DNA from: Streptomyces griseosporeus
GTDB taxonomy: Bacteria > Actinomycetota > Actinomycetes > Streptomycetales > Streptomycetaceae
Assembly: GCF_014656055.1 (NCBI RefSeq)
Contig: NZ_BNBR01000001.1
Location: 992,001-1,056,000 of the forward strand
Length of the DNA: 64,000 bases
Direction of reading: 5' to 3'
Positions within the stretch are counted from its first letter, which is position 1. Each line of letters opens with the position of its first letter. A program made the translations under genes and the position numbers. This document shows, one piece after another, positions 20,742-29,623 of the stretch. Under the pieces are notes generated by a model that saw nothing but the letters and a program-made list of their open reading frames with translations, had not been told where the DNA came from and made no database searches.

Positions 20742-22799
20742 TCACGCCCGGCCGCTGTCCGCGGTCTCCGTCAGCCACGGCAGGGCGCCGCGGTCGCCGC
20801 CCGTGCCGAGGCGGGTGTAGGCGCTGTACAGGTGGTTGCCGACGGTACGGACGGACAGGGTCAGGCGTTCGGCGATCTGACGGTTGGTCAGCCCGGCGGC
20901 GGCGAGGGTGACGATCTGCCGCTGCCGCGCGGTGAGTTCGCCGAGCACCAGCCCCGACAGCGCGGGGGTGCGCGCGCCCTGGCAGCGCCGCGCCAGCGCG
21001 ACGGCCCGGGTCCGCGCGGTACGGGCGGCACCCGGATCCCGGTGGACGTGCGCGGCCTGGGCGTACGCCTCGGCGGCGAACAGCAGGAAACCCCGCTCGC
21101 GCAGCGCCTCGGCGGCCCGGTCCAGCGCGGGCCCGTCCCCGCGGGCGAGCGCGTCGGCGTGCGCGGCGAAGACACTCCCGCTCCGCAGCCGTCCGAGGGC
21201 CCGCTCGGGCCGCCCGAGCCGCACGGCGTCGTAGGGATCGTCCTCGCGCAGCGCGTCGAGCGCGGCGGCGAGGTCACCACGGGCGGCGGCGGTCCATACG
21301 GCGACGGTGCCGAGGGCCTGGTCCCGCCCGGGGGACGGGCGCGGGGGCGCGCCCTGCGAGGGACCTGGGCGCCGGGGCTCGGGGGCGCCCTGTGAACCGT
21401 CCGCGCTCGGCGTCCGCCCGGTCGGGTCCTCGGGCGCGGCCCTGGACATGGCGAGCGTGGCCTCCGGTACGGCACCCGACTGGGCCAGCGCCAAGGCGAG
21501 TTCCGTGCGGCAGGCCGGGTCGTGCGGGGCCTGGCGGGCCCAGGACGCGGCGTCGCGGAGTTCGCCGCGCAGGCGGGCGAACCGGGCCCGGGCGGCGGCG
21601 TACGCGGGCGGCACCGGCGCGCCCTCGGCCAGCAGCCACTCCCCCACCGGGGTCGGCAGGTTCCGTACGTCGTCCACGTCGACGCGCCGGGCCAGCGCGG
21701 CCGTCTCGGCCTTGACGGCGAGCGCCCGGTCCTCGGGGGCGGCGGCGAGGCGGCGGGCCCGCAGCCGGCCGACGGTGGCCCGCAGCACCGCCCCGTGCAG
21801 CGGGTGCGCGAGGCGTACGGCTCCGCAGGCGTCGGCCTCGATCAGGTCGTCGGCCTCCAGCCGCTCCAGGACGCCCGCGTCGAACAGGTCGGCGTCGAGC
21901 GGCGCCGGTTCGGCGAGGGCGAGCCGGTCGAGGGTCTCACGCTCCTGCGGGCACGCGCGGTCCAGGGCCGGGGCGGTGCGCTCGCGCAGGGCAGCGGTCA
22001 CCGGTACCGGGCCGCGCCACGCGTGCGTGTCCGTGCCCGGGACGGCGGTGAGCCGGCCACCGGCCCGTACCGCCTCCAGCAGGTCGCGCAGGAGTCCGAG
22101 GTCGCCGCGGGCCAGCCCGTGCAGGCGGGTGACGGTGAGCGGGTCGAGGGGCGTGTCGCCGCTGCCGAGCAGCCGGGCCGTCTCCTCCTTCGGCAACGGC
22201 CGGAGCGCCAGGCGGGGCAGGAGGTCGCCGGTCCACAGCCGGGTGATCGCCTCGGGGGCACGGATGCCGTCCGTGACGAGGACGAGCAGCCGGGTCCGGC
22301 CGTGCACGGCGAGCTGGTGGACGAGGGCGGCAGAGGCGTCGTCCAGGAGATGGGCGTCGTCGACGACGAGCAGCCGTACGGCGGACAGCCGGTGCATGGC
22401 CTCGTGCAGGGTGGCGGTCTCGGGCAGCAGGGGGGCGAAGGCGGCGTAGCGGGTGCCCCGGGCGCCGGGCGTGCCGGTGACGGTGGTGTGCTCAGTGCCG
22501 CGGACGGCCTCGGCCGCCAGCCGGGTCCTGCCGCAGCCGGCCGGGCCGGTGACCACCAGCCCGGGACGGCCGGCGGCCAGGCAGCGACGGACGGCCTCCA
22601 GCTCGTCCTCCCGCCCGGTGAACGGCCAGGGCGCCGCGGGCGGCGTCACGCGGACCAGGGCCGGGGCGGCTCCGGGGCGGGGCTCGGCCGGGCGACCCAT
22701 GTCCGAAGCGCGGTCCGGGTCCGGCGTTCCCCCCGAGCGGTCCGAAGGCCTCACGGTCGCGATAACAGTCGTCACACTCTTACGAGTCCGCCTGCTCAT
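20742..22799 (-). CDS. AAA-ATPase/LuxR-type (LAL-like) transcriptional regulator
   Basis: A 685-residue protein. An N-terminal ATPase domain carries a Walker A-like GPAGCGRT (85-92), in which the usual Lys is Arg, and Walker B LLVVDDAH near 147. A long helical region follows, then a LuxR HTH in the last 65 residues (LTARQRQIVTLAAAGLTNRQ, SVRTVGNHLYSAYTRLG). It would act as an inducer-responsive activator like the MalT/LAL class, though the Lys-to-Arg change may weaken ATP hydrolysis. ATG 22799 is used; ATG 22700 is a later alternative just before the ATPase domain. No obvious target cluster adjoins it. Confidence 0.82.
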   Translation of the reverse strand: MSRRTRKSVTTVIATVRPSDRSGGTPDPDRASDMGRPAEPRPGAAPALVRVTPPAAPWPFTGREDELEAVRRCLAAGRPGLVVTGPAGCGRTRLAAEAVRGTEHTTVTGTPGARGTRYAAFAPLLPETATLHEAMHRLSAVRLLVVDDAHLLDDASAALVHQLAVHGRTRLLVLVTDGIRAPEAITRLWTGDLLPRLALRPLPKEETARLLGSGDTPLDPLTVTRLHGLARGDLGLLRDLLEAVRAGGRLTAVPGTDTHAWRGPVPVTAALRERTAPALDRACPQERETLDRLALAEPAPLDADLFDAGVLERLEADDLIEADACGAVRLAHPLHGAVLRATVGRLRARRLAAAPEDRALAVKAETAALARRVDVDDVRNLPTPVGEWLLAEGAPVPPAYAAARARFARLRGELRDAASWARQAPHDPACRTELALALAQSGAVPEATLAMSRAAPEDPTGRTPSADGSQGAPEPRRPGPSQGAPPRPSPGRDQALGTVAVWTAAARGDLAAALDALREDDPYDAVRLGRPERALGRLRSGSVFAAHADALARGDGPALDRAAEALRERGFLLFAAEAYAQAAHVHRDPGAARTARTRAVALARRCQGARTPALSGLVLGELTARQRQIVTLAAAGLTNRQIAERLTLSVRTVGNHLYSAYTRLGTGGDRGALPWLTETADSGRA

Positions 22800-23072
22800 C
22801 CCTGATACAGGGCGACTTGAGCAGACCCCGACTCAGGCGCTCCCGCGCGGGTCACGGCAGCCTGGGCGCATGTCCGTTCGCCACTGCCCGCTGCCGCGGC
22901 AGTCGGCCGGCCCCGGCGCTCCCGCCCGGGCCGAGGCGAGACGGCCGTCATGTGCCGGTGAGCACACAGGGGCGGCCCGCCCGGGCACAGGGACCACAGT
23001 CCGGCACCGGGGGCGCGGCCGGGGAGAGTCGCCTTCGGGGGAGGGTGGCTCTCTCCGGTCCGCATGCCGCGG

Positions 23073-23519
23073 TCAGGGCTCCAGCGTCCGGGTGAACACG
23101 ACGCGGGGGCGGCCCGGGCCGTCGTAGTCCTCCACCGTGCGCGCGGCGAAGCCGAGGCCGCGGTGGAAGGCGACCGAGCCGTGGTTGGTCACCGAGGTGA
23201 TGGCCTTCAGGCGGACCGCGCCCTGTTGCCGGGCCCGCGCGGTGAACGCCTCGTACAGGCGGCGGCCCAGTCCGCTGCCGCGGGCGTCGTCGCGGGTGGC
23301 GATCAGGTGGACGTAGCCGGTGCCGTCGGGGGTGACGAAGCCGAAGAGGTAGCCGCGGATGCCGTCGGCCGCCCGCGCGACCAGGCACGTGGAGCCGAAC
23401 TCCCGCACGATGACCGGCTGGTGGAGCGCGCGCAGGTCGCGGTCGCCCCAGTAGCGGGGGTGGTCGTCGAGGACCTGGTGGAGGTCGGCGACGGTGGCGG
23501 TGACGATGTCGCAGTCCAT
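23073..23519 (-). CDS. GNAT family N-acetyltransferase
   Basis: A 148-residue GNAT protein. The acetyl-CoA pyrophosphate loop is R-G-S-G-L-G at 80-85, preceded by the beta-4 strand YVHLIATRDDA and followed by NHGSVAFHRGLGFAARTVED, the classic beta-5/alpha-4 segment. It transfers acetyl from acetyl-CoA to an amine on a small molecule or protein; the acceptor cannot be inferred. It is followed by a cell-wall protein gene on the same strand, whose own start is separated from it. Confidence 0.88.
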   Translation of the reverse strand: MDCDIVTATVADLHQVLDDHPRYWGDRDLRALHQPVIVREFGSTCLVARAADGIRGYLFGFVTPDGTGYVHLIATRDDARGSGLGRRLYEAFTARARQQGAVRLKAITSVTNHGSVAFHRGLGFAARTVEDYDGPGRPRVVFTRTLEP

Positions 23520-23590
23520 CGGCCGATGATCGCAGAGGACGTGCGGCCGGGGTGCGCCGGGCCCGGTCGGCGCGCCCCGGTGGCGTCCGG

Positions 23591-24484
23591 TCAGCGCCTG
23601 CGGCGGCGGGCCAGCAGCACCGCTCCCGCGCCGAGCAGGGCGAGGGCGCCGGCGGCCGCGGCGAGCGGGACGGTGGCGTCGGAGGTGCCGGTCCCGGCCA
23701 TCTCGCCGCCGGTGCCAGGGGGCGGAACGGCCGGGGCGGACGGTGTGGGGGTCGTCGCGGACGAGGTGGGTGTGGGCGTGGGCGTCGCGGACGGTGTCGT
23801 CGTCGGAGTCCGGGTCGGCTTGGGGGCCGGTGTCGTGGTGGTCGGTGTGGCGCTCGGCGTCGGGCGCGGGGTGGTGGGCCGCGGGGTGGGACTCGTGGTG
23901 GCCGGACGCTCGATGCGGAAGGTGTCGTTGGCGGGGGCCACGCCCGTGCAGGGCACTTCCTTTCCGGTGTCGGGGAAGCGGTAGACGTCCGCGAAGGCGC
24001 CCGTCAGGGCGTACTCGGAGCCGCCGGGTGTCCTCGGCAGATTGCCCACGACGCGCACGCGGAGTTCGTAGGTGCGGGTCTCGCCGGACTTCAGCGGGGA
24101 CGCGTCGATCCAGGCGGTCTCGTCCAGCTCCCGCCAGCCGCCGTCCGCGGTCCGCGTCTCGGTCTTGACGTAGTCCCGCATGTCGGGCGGGTCGGGCTCG
24201 CCGGTCTGCAGCCAGGGGTAGGCGCGGACGACGACCACGGGCAGGTCCCGCTCGCCGACGTTGGTCACCGAGGCCCTGGCGGGCTGCCAGTCCCCGCCCG
24301 CGACCAGCACGGGCGCCACGTCGACGGAGGCGGTCAGCTCGTCCTGCTCGTAGTCGCCGTAGGAGGTGGAGACGTCGGTGCAGGTGGGCAGGGCGCCGGG
24401 GTCCTCCGCCGCACTGGCTGCGGGTGGTCCGGCGAGCAGGGCGGCGGAGGCGGCGGCCGCGAGCACGGCCGGACGGTACTTCAT
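23591..24484 (-). CDS. Secreted cell-wall-anchored protein with sortase-like signal
   Basis: A 297-residue protein with a signal peptide (residues 1 to about 25, ending PPAASA). An all-beta extracellular domain (about 30-185) is followed by a Pro/Thr-rich stalk of PTTTPxPTRTP-like repeats (about 190-255). The C-terminal wall signal is MAGTG (a variant of LAxTG), a hydrophobic helix, then RRRRR. RBS GTGAGGA lies 8-9 nt before ATG 24484. It is expected to be attached to peptidoglycan by a class E-type sortase. The beta domain is not recognised; it may be an adhesin or hyphal surface protein. Confidence 0.82.
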   Translation of the reverse strand: MKYRPAVLAAAASAALLAGPPAASAAEDPGALPTCTDVSTSYGDYEQDELTASVDVAPVLVAGGDWQPARASVTNVGERDLPVVVVRAYPWLQTGEPDPPDMRDYVKTETRTADGGWRELDETAWIDASPLKSGETRTYELRVRVVGNLPRTPGGSEYALTGAFADVYRFPDTGKEVPCTGVAPANDTFRIERPATTSPTPRPTTPRPTPSATPTTTTPAPKPTRTPTTTPSATPTPTPTSSATTPTPSAPAVPPPGTGGEMAGTGTSDATVPLAAAAGALALLGAGAVLLARRRRR

Positions 24485-24559
24485 CGACAGAGTCCTCACG
24501 GTGCGGCGGGATCGCCGGCACGTCATGTGCCGTACACCGTGAAGACCCTCCGCAACCCC

Positions 24560-25930
24560 CTAGGGTTGTACGGCGGTTACGGGGCTGCGGAGGCCGAGGT
24601 GGTCGCGCAGTGTGGTGCCCTCGTAGTCGGTGCGGAAGACGCCCTCCTCCTGGAGGAGCGGGACGACCTTGTCGGCGAACTCGTCGAGGCCGCCGGGGGT
24701 GAGGTGCGGGACGAGGATGAAGCCGTCGGAGGCGTCCGCCTGCACGTACTCGTTGAGGGTCTTGGCGATGGTGGACGGGGAGCCGACGAAGTTCTGCCGG
24801 TTTCCGGTGTGGATGACCAGGTCGCGGATGGACCAGTTGTTGGCCTCGGCCAGCTCCCGCCACTCGCGGGCGGTGGCCAGCGGGTCGCGGTACATGCGCA
24901 CCTGGGCCCGGCCGCGGGCGAGGTGGTCGGAGTCGACGTCCGGGTCGATGTCGGGCAGCGGTCCGTCCGGGTCGTACGCCGACAGGTCCCGGTTCCACAC
25001 GAACTCCAGGTGCCGCAGCGCGGTGGCGCCGCTGACCTGCCGGCGGCGGACCTCTCGGGCCAGTTCCTCGGCCTCGGCGTCGGTGTCGGCGAGGGCGAAG
25101 GTCGCGGCGGGCAGGATGAGCAGGTCCTCGGGGCGCCGGCCGTACTTGGGCAGGCGGGACTTCACGTCCCGGTAGAAGGCCTGGCCGGCCTCCAGCGTGC
25201 CGTGCCGGCTGAAGATCGCGTCGGCCTCGGCGGCGGCGAACTCGCGGCCCTCCTCGGAGTCCCCGGCCTGGAAGATCACGGGGCGGCCCTGCGGGGAGCG
25301 GGGCACGTTGAACCGGCCGTGGATGTCGAAGTGTTCGCCGTGGTGGGCGAAGGCGCCGGCTTCGGGGTCGCCCAGGAAGGTGCCGCCGGTCTGGTCGGCG
25401 ACGATCTCGTCGCCGCGCCAGGAGTCGAACAGCTCGTGGGCGGTGGCGAGGAACTCCTTGGCGCGCGAGTAGCGCTCCTCCTGCGGCAGGAAGCCGCCGC
25501 GGCGGAAGTTCTCGCCGGTGAAGGCGTCCCAGGAGGTGACGACGTTCCAGGCGGAGCGTCCGCCGGAGAGGTGGTCGAGGGTGGCGAACTGGCGGGCGAC
25601 CTCGTAGGGCTCGTTGAAGGTGGAGTTGATGGTGCCGGTCAGGCCGATCCGGTCGGTGACGGCGGCGAGCGCGGCGAGGACGGTGAAGGTGTCGGGGCGG
25701 CCGACGACGTCCAGGTCGTAGATGTGGCCGCCCTGTTCGCGCAGGCGGAGGCCTTCGGCGAGGAAGAGGAAGTCGAACTTGGCGCGTTCGGCGGTGCGCG
25801 CGAAGTGGACGAAGGAGCTGAACTCGATGTGGCTGCCGGCCCGCGGGTCGCTCCACACGGTGGTGTTGTTGACGCCGGGGAAGTGCGCGGCGAGGTGGAT
25901 CTGCTTGGTCTGCTTCTGCGGCCTGGTCAC
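24560..25930 (-). CDS. NtaA/SnaA/DszA-family FMN-dependent monooxygenase
   Basis: A 456-residue flavin-dependent monooxygenase of the bacterial-luciferase superfamily. Typical segments are FDFLFLAEGLRLREQGGHIY, STFNEPYEVARQFATLDHLS, GGRSAWNVVTSWD and GRPVIFQAGDSEEGREFAA. DszA/SnaA/NtaA enzymes use reduced FMN from a separate reductase to oxidise sulfones, chelates or similar compounds, often releasing sulfite. The GTG start at 25930 has GAAGGGAA about 9 nt upstream. It is the last gene of a run that includes a second monooxygenase, a solute-binding lipoprotein and a permease, which implies use of an imported organosulfur compound. Substrate is inferred. Confidence 0.88.
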   Translation of the reverse strand: MTRPQKQTKQIHLAAHFPGVNNTTVWSDPRAGSHIEFSSFVHFARTAERAKFDFLFLAEGLRLREQGGHIYDLDVVGRPDTFTVLAALAAVTDRIGLTGTINSTFNEPYEVARQFATLDHLSGGRSAWNVVTSWDAFTGENFRRGGFLPQEERYSRAKEFLATAHELFDSWRGDEIVADQTGGTFLGDPEAGAFAHHGEHFDIHGRFNVPRSPQGRPVIFQAGDSEEGREFAAAEADAIFSRHGTLEAGQAFYRDVKSRLPKYGRRPEDLLILPAATFALADTDAEAEELAREVRRRQVSGATALRHLEFVWNRDLSAYDPDGPLPDIDPDVDSDHLARGRAQVRMYRDPLATAREWRELAEANNWSIRDLVIHTGNRQNFVGSPSTIAKTLNEYVQADASDGFILVPHLTPGGLDEFADKVVPLLQEEGVFRTDYEGTTLRDHLGLRSPVTAVQP

Positions 25931-25951
25931 GGTCGTGGGTTCCCTTCCGGC

Positions 25952-27157
25952 TCAGACGGCGTGTGCGTAGCGGTTGGCGGGGCGGGCGAGGCCGAGCAGC
26001 CCGCGCAGGGTGCCGGCCTCGTAGGCGCGGCGGAAGGCGCCGCGGCGCTGGAGTTCGGGGACGAGGCCGCGGGTGACGGCGGGCAGGTCGTGGCCGAGGA
26101 CCGCCGGGCGCAGCCGGAAGCCGGTCAGCCCCGTCCCGCCGAACTCCTGGAGCAGGTCGGCCAGTTCGGAGGGGGTGCCGGTGAAGACGAGGGCGTCGCT
26201 GGTGTACGGCTCGCCCGCGAGGGTGTCCAGGCGTTCCTTGCGGGCGGCGGCCGCGCCGGGCTCCTCGTCGAGGAAGACGACCAGGTCGGCGAAGACGTGC
26301 AGCGGCTGGTCCGCGCGGCCGGCGGCCTCCTGCTCGGCGCGGATCTCCGCGAGGATCGCGCGGGCGTGGCCGGTGTCGTGCGGGGTGACGTAGCCGACGT
26401 CGGCCTGCCGGGCGACCAGCCGGTAGGGCACGGTGTCGTGGGCGAGGGCGGTGACGAGGGGCTGGCCCTGCGGGGGCCGGGGGGTGATGGAGGGGCCCTT
26501 GACGCTGAAGTGGCGTCCCTCGAAGTCGATGTAGTGCAGCTTGTCCCGGTCGATGAACCGGCCGGTGGCCACGTCGCGGATCTCGGCGTCGTCCTCCCAG
26601 CTGTCCCACAGCCGGCGCACCACCTCCACGTAGTCGGCGGCCTCGTCGAACAGTCCGGCGACGAAGTCCGCGGTGTCGGGGCTGTCGTAGGCGGTGATGC
26701 GGGGGACGGTGCGGCGGCCAAAGTGGGCGGCCTCGTTGGGGCGGGCGCTGATCTGGACGCGCAGCCCGGCCCGGCCCCCGCTGACGTAGTCGAGGGTGGC
26801 GATGGCCTTGGAGAGGTGGAACGGCTCGGTGTGGGTGGCGACGACGGTCGGCACCAGGCCGATGTGCCGGGTGAGCGGCGCGATCCGGGCGGCGGTGAGG
26901 ACGGCGTCGAGCCGGCCGCGGACCTGGTCGGTGCGGTCGTCGGGGTCGAGGAAGTGGGAGGACTGCGGGCCGAGGCCGTCCTCGATGGTCACGAAGTCGA
27001 GCAGGCCATGTTCGGCCTCGGCGACCAGGTCGGCCCAGTACCCGGCGGTGAACAGCTCCCGGGGGCGGGCGACCGGCTCGCGCCAGGAGGCCGGGTGCCA
27101 GCCGGTGCCGTCCAGGGCGACGGCGAGGTGCAGCGGGGAAGCGGGGGTCGCGGTCAT
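25952..27157 (-). CDS. LLM-class flavin-dependent monooxygenase
   Basis: A 401-residue luciferase-like monooxygenase, distinct from but related to its downstream neighbour: LLDFVTIEDGLGPQ, THTEPFHLSKAIATLDYVSG and GGRAGLRVQISARPNEAAHF are typical of the NtaA/SnaA branch. It lies 21 nt upstream of the NtaA-like gene, so the two probably work on the same substrate class with FMNH2 supplied from elsewhere, since no flavin reductase adjoins them. ATG 27157 is chosen as the first Met before the conserved N-terminal strand. Confidence 0.85.
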   Translation of the reverse strand: MTATPASPLHLAVALDGTGWHPASWREPVARPRELFTAGYWADLVAEAEHGLLDFVTIEDGLGPQSSHFLDPDDRTDQVRGRLDAVLTAARIAPLTRHIGLVPTVVATHTEPFHLSKAIATLDYVSGGRAGLRVQISARPNEAAHFGRRTVPRITAYDSPDTADFVAGLFDEAADYVEVVRRLWDSWEDDAEIRDVATGRFIDRDKLHYIDFEGRHFSVKGPSITPRPPQGQPLVTALAHDTVPYRLVARQADVGYVTPHDTGHARAILAEIRAEQEAAGRADQPLHVFADLVVFLDEEPGAAAARKERLDTLAGEPYTSDALVFTGTPSELADLLQEFGGTGLTGFRLRPAVLGHDLPAVTRGLVPELQRRGAFRRAYEAGTLRGLLGLARPANRYAHAV

Positions 27158-27207
27158 GCGGTGAGCGCCTTCCTGAAGTCCGGAGGTCCGGAAGTACCGT
27201 GCGGTGG

Positions 27208-28227
27208 TCAGGAGTTGTCGAGCGGCAGCCCGGGCGGGTTGACCTCGCTCTTGGGCAGGGCCTCGCCGGAGAGGTGCCACGCCTTGAGCCAGGCGGCGTA
27301 CTGGCCGTTCGCGATCAGGTGGTTGATGGCGTCGGCGAGGGGCTGCGCGAGGCCGCTGCCCTTCTTGGCGGTGGCCGCGATCAGGCCCTGGAGGGTCTCG
27401 CCGGCGCCGGAGAACTGGCCCGCGATCCGGGTCGGGTGCGGGGTGCTCGCGGTCTGGGTGGCGTGGTAGGCGAGGTTGGGGTTGGGCCCGAAGTAGGCGT
27501 CGATCTTGCCGCTGCCGAGGGCGAGGTAGGTGCTGTTGGAGTCCTGGAAGTACTTGACGGTGAGCTTCTGGCCGTCCTGCTCCAGCTTCCGCTTCCACTC
27601 CAGCAGGATCCGCTCCTGGTTGGTGCCGGCGCCGACCGAGACGGTCTTGCCGGCGAGTACGCGGTAGTCGCCGTCGAAGGTCCAGGTGGCGCTCTTGGGC
27701 GTCTCGAAGGCGAGGTCGTCCTTGCGGTAGGAGGCGAACTCGTACTTCCGCTTGCGTTCCTCGGTGTCGGTGATGTTGGAGAAGCCGACGTCGACCTTGC
27801 CGCTGTCGATGCCGACGAAGAGGTTCTCCCAGGTGAAGCGTTTCACCTCGGGCTTGAGGCCGAGGACGGCGGCGACGAGCCGGGCCAGGTCGACCTCGGA
27901 GCCGGTGAGGGTCTTCTGGTCGCTGCCGGTGAAGCCGAGCGGCGGCGCGCCGGAGGGCAGAGTGCCGGAGCCGATGACGAGGGTGCCGCGCTGTCTCACG
28001 GCCTCGGGCAGCCGTGCGCTGATGGACTTGACCTCGGACACCTTGATGGGGGTCTCCTGCGCGGCGCCGTTGGAGAGCCGCCCCACGGTCACGGTCCCGG
28101 CGGTGTCGGTCGTGGTGGCGGCGTCACTCTCGCCGCCGCAGGCGGCCAGGGTGGTCGCGAGGACGGTGGCGGCGGTGGCCGCGGTGAGGCCGCGCAGCAG
28201 CCGGCGTCGGGTGAACAGGGAGGTCAT
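27208..28227 (-). CDS. Solute-binding lipoprotein of a polar amino-acid-type ABC importer
   Basis: A 339-residue lipoprotein. A twin-arginine-like start (FTRRRLLRG) leads to a lipobox LAAC with Cys30 (LAACGGES). The mature part is a family 3 solute-binding fold (GTLVIGSGTLPSGAPPLGFT; LTGSEVDLARLVAAVLGLKP; VDVGFSNITDTEERKRKYEF). GAGGAA lies 6 nt before the ATG. It captures a small amino-acid-like or organosulfur ligand outside the membrane and delivers it to the permease encoded just upstream. Family known, ligand inferred. Confidence 0.88.
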   Translation of the reverse strand: MTSLFTRRRLLRGLTAATAATVLATTLAACGGESDAATTTDTAGTVTVGRLSNGAAQETPIKVSEVKSISARLPEAVRQRGTLVIGSGTLPSGAPPLGFTGSDQKTLTGSEVDLARLVAAVLGLKPEVKRFTWENLFVGIDSGKVDVGFSNITDTEERKRKYEFASYRKDDLAFETPKSATWTFDGDYRVLAGKTVSVGAGTNQERILLEWKRKLEQDGQKLTVKYFQDSNSTYLALGSGKIDAYFGPNPNLAYHATQTASTPHPTRIAGQFSGAGETLQGLIAATAKKGSGLAQPLADAINHLIANGQYAAWLKAWHLSGEALPKSEVNPPGLPLDNS

Positions 28228-28322
28228 GGCGGTTCCTCGGGCTCGTGCGAAGTGGCGGTGGGACGTGGGGGTGCGGCGGGGCGCGGAAGCGGAGCGGGCG
28301 GGTGGGGCAGGGGGTACGGCGG

Positions 28323-29303
28323 TCATACGGCGGTCTCGCGGCGGAGGCGTTCGCGCACGTCGGCGAGGCCGGTGCGCAGGCGCTGCAGCGGGGTCGGCGG
28401 GAGGGTGCGGGTCGCGCCGCGGGCGTAGTACCGCTCGACGTAGAACTGCGCGACGGAGACGACGGTGGTCAGGATCAGGTACCAGACGGTGACGACGAGC
28501 AGCAGCGGCACGATGTCGCCGGGGTAGGTGGAACCCATGGACTGGGCGGTGCCGAACAGGTCGAGCAGCGAGACGTAGAAGACCAGCGAGGTGGACTTGA
28601 TCAGGCCGATGAGCTGGTTGACGTAGTTCGGCGTGATGGAGCGCAGGGCCTGCGGGAAGACGATCCGGCGGAACCGGTGGGCCCGGGGCAGGCCGAGGGC
28701 CGCGGCGGCCTCGTGCTGGCCCTGGTCGACGGAGAGGATGCCGCCGCGGACGACCTCGGCGGCGTAGGCGGCCTCGTTGAGGCTGAGACCGACGACGGCG
28801 ACGGCCATGTCGGTGGCGAGCCTGGACTCGTCGAAGGTGAACAGGGCCGGCCCGAAGGGGACGCCGAGGCTGAGGGTCTTGTACAGGGCGCTGAAGTTGT
28901 ACAGGAACAGCAGGACGACGATGAGCGGGACGGAGCGCAGCACCCAGACGTAGGTCCAGCTGACGGCCCGCAGCACGGGGCTTCCCGACAGCCGGGCGAG
29001 GGCGAGCAGGATGCCGCCGAGCAGGCCCAGCACCGCGCTCCAGGCGGTGACTTCGAGGGTGATCAGCAGGCCGTCGAGGATGGTGGGGCGCCAGAACCAG
29101 TAGCCGAAGCGGTCCCACTGGTAGAAGGGGTTGGTGGCCAGTCCGTGGACGAACTGGGCGAGCAGGACCAGGACGACGGCGGTGGCGATCCACCGTCCGG
29201 GGCGCCGTCGGGGCACGACTCGGTCCGCGGCGGCGGTTCTCGGTGACGGGTCGATGGCGGGGGCCGTGGCGAGGGACACGGCTCCGCCCGGGGATTCGCT
29301 CAT
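28323..29303 (-). CDS. Polar amino-acid-type ABC transporter permease
   Basis: A 326-residue inner-membrane protein with about six helices. The HisM/GltK-type N-terminal segment is PTILDGLLITLEVTAWSAVL and the EAA loop is EAAAALGLPRAHRFRRIVFP. It forms the channel for the ligand delivered by the lipoprotein 95 nt downstream. No ATP-binding subunit gene of this importer is visible nearby, so the ATPase must come from elsewhere. The gene's leader (29304-29774) holds a SAM-IV riboswitch and a Cys-codon leader ORF, linking it to sulfur supply. Confidence 0.9.
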   Translation of the reverse strand: MSESPGGAVSLATAPAIDPSPRTAAADRVVPRRRPGRWIATAVVLVLLAQFVHGLATNPFYQWDRFGYWFWRPTILDGLLITLEVTAWSAVLGLLGGILLALARLSGSPVLRAVSWTYVWVLRSVPLIVVLLFLYNFSALYKTLSLGVPFGPALFTFDESRLATDMAVAVVGLSLNEAAYAAEVVRGGILSVDQGQHEAAAALGLPRAHRFRRIVFPQALRSITPNYVNQLIGLIKSTSLVFYVSLLDLFGTAQSMGSTYPGDIVPLLLVVTVWYLILTTVVSVAQFYVERYYARGATRTLPPTPLQRLRTGLADVRERLRRETAV

Positions 29304-29434
29304 GGCGGGCTCCGGCAGAGGGGGACGCCCCGGGGCCGTGCCGCAGGGGACGGCACCGCGCCCGCGCCGGAGGGGTCCGGGCGGGGCGGTGCACGGCGGG
29401 CGCGCACGGTACCGGGGGTGGTGGGCGGGCTACG

Positions 29435-29456
29435 GCACACCGCTCGGGCGGTGTGC
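29435..29456 (-). terminator. Candidate attenuator hairpin after the leader ORF
   Basis: GCACACCGC-TCGG-GCGGTGTGC is a perfect 9-bp stem with a tetraloop, 33 nt past the stop of the short leader ORF and about 130 nt before the permease start. Its place suits premature termination controlled by leader translation. Confidence 0.5.
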
Positions 29457-29488
29457 GGGAAGGCGTGCGGGGCGGGAGCGGGTGAGGC

Positions 29489-29593
29489 TCAGCCCCGGCA
29501 GCGGGCGTGGCCCGGCGCGGTACACAGTGCGCTGTTCACGCGGAGAAGGTCGACGGCACGGTCGGCGACCAGGAGGTCAGCGGCTGCGTGCAT
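29489..29593 (-). CDS. Cys-codon leader peptide (34 codons)
   Basis: A short ORF between the SAM-IV element and the permease gene. The segment RAVDLLRVNSALCTAP matches the actinobacterial sulfur leader-peptide pattern (R-x-V-D-L-x-R-V-x-S-A-x-C), and Cys codons occur at positions 24 (TGT) and 32 (TGC). Such leaders are thought to sense charged Cys-tRNA by ribosome stalling and so adjust expression of downstream sulfur-acquisition genes. The Shine-Dalgarno sequence is weak (GGTGACG). A perfect hairpin lies 33 nt after the stop. Confidence 0.65.
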   Translation of the reverse strand: MHAAADLLVADRAVDLLRVNSALCTAPGHARCRG

Positions 29594-29623
29594 GTCGTCA
29601 CCGTCACCAGTTCCGGCCCGTCG

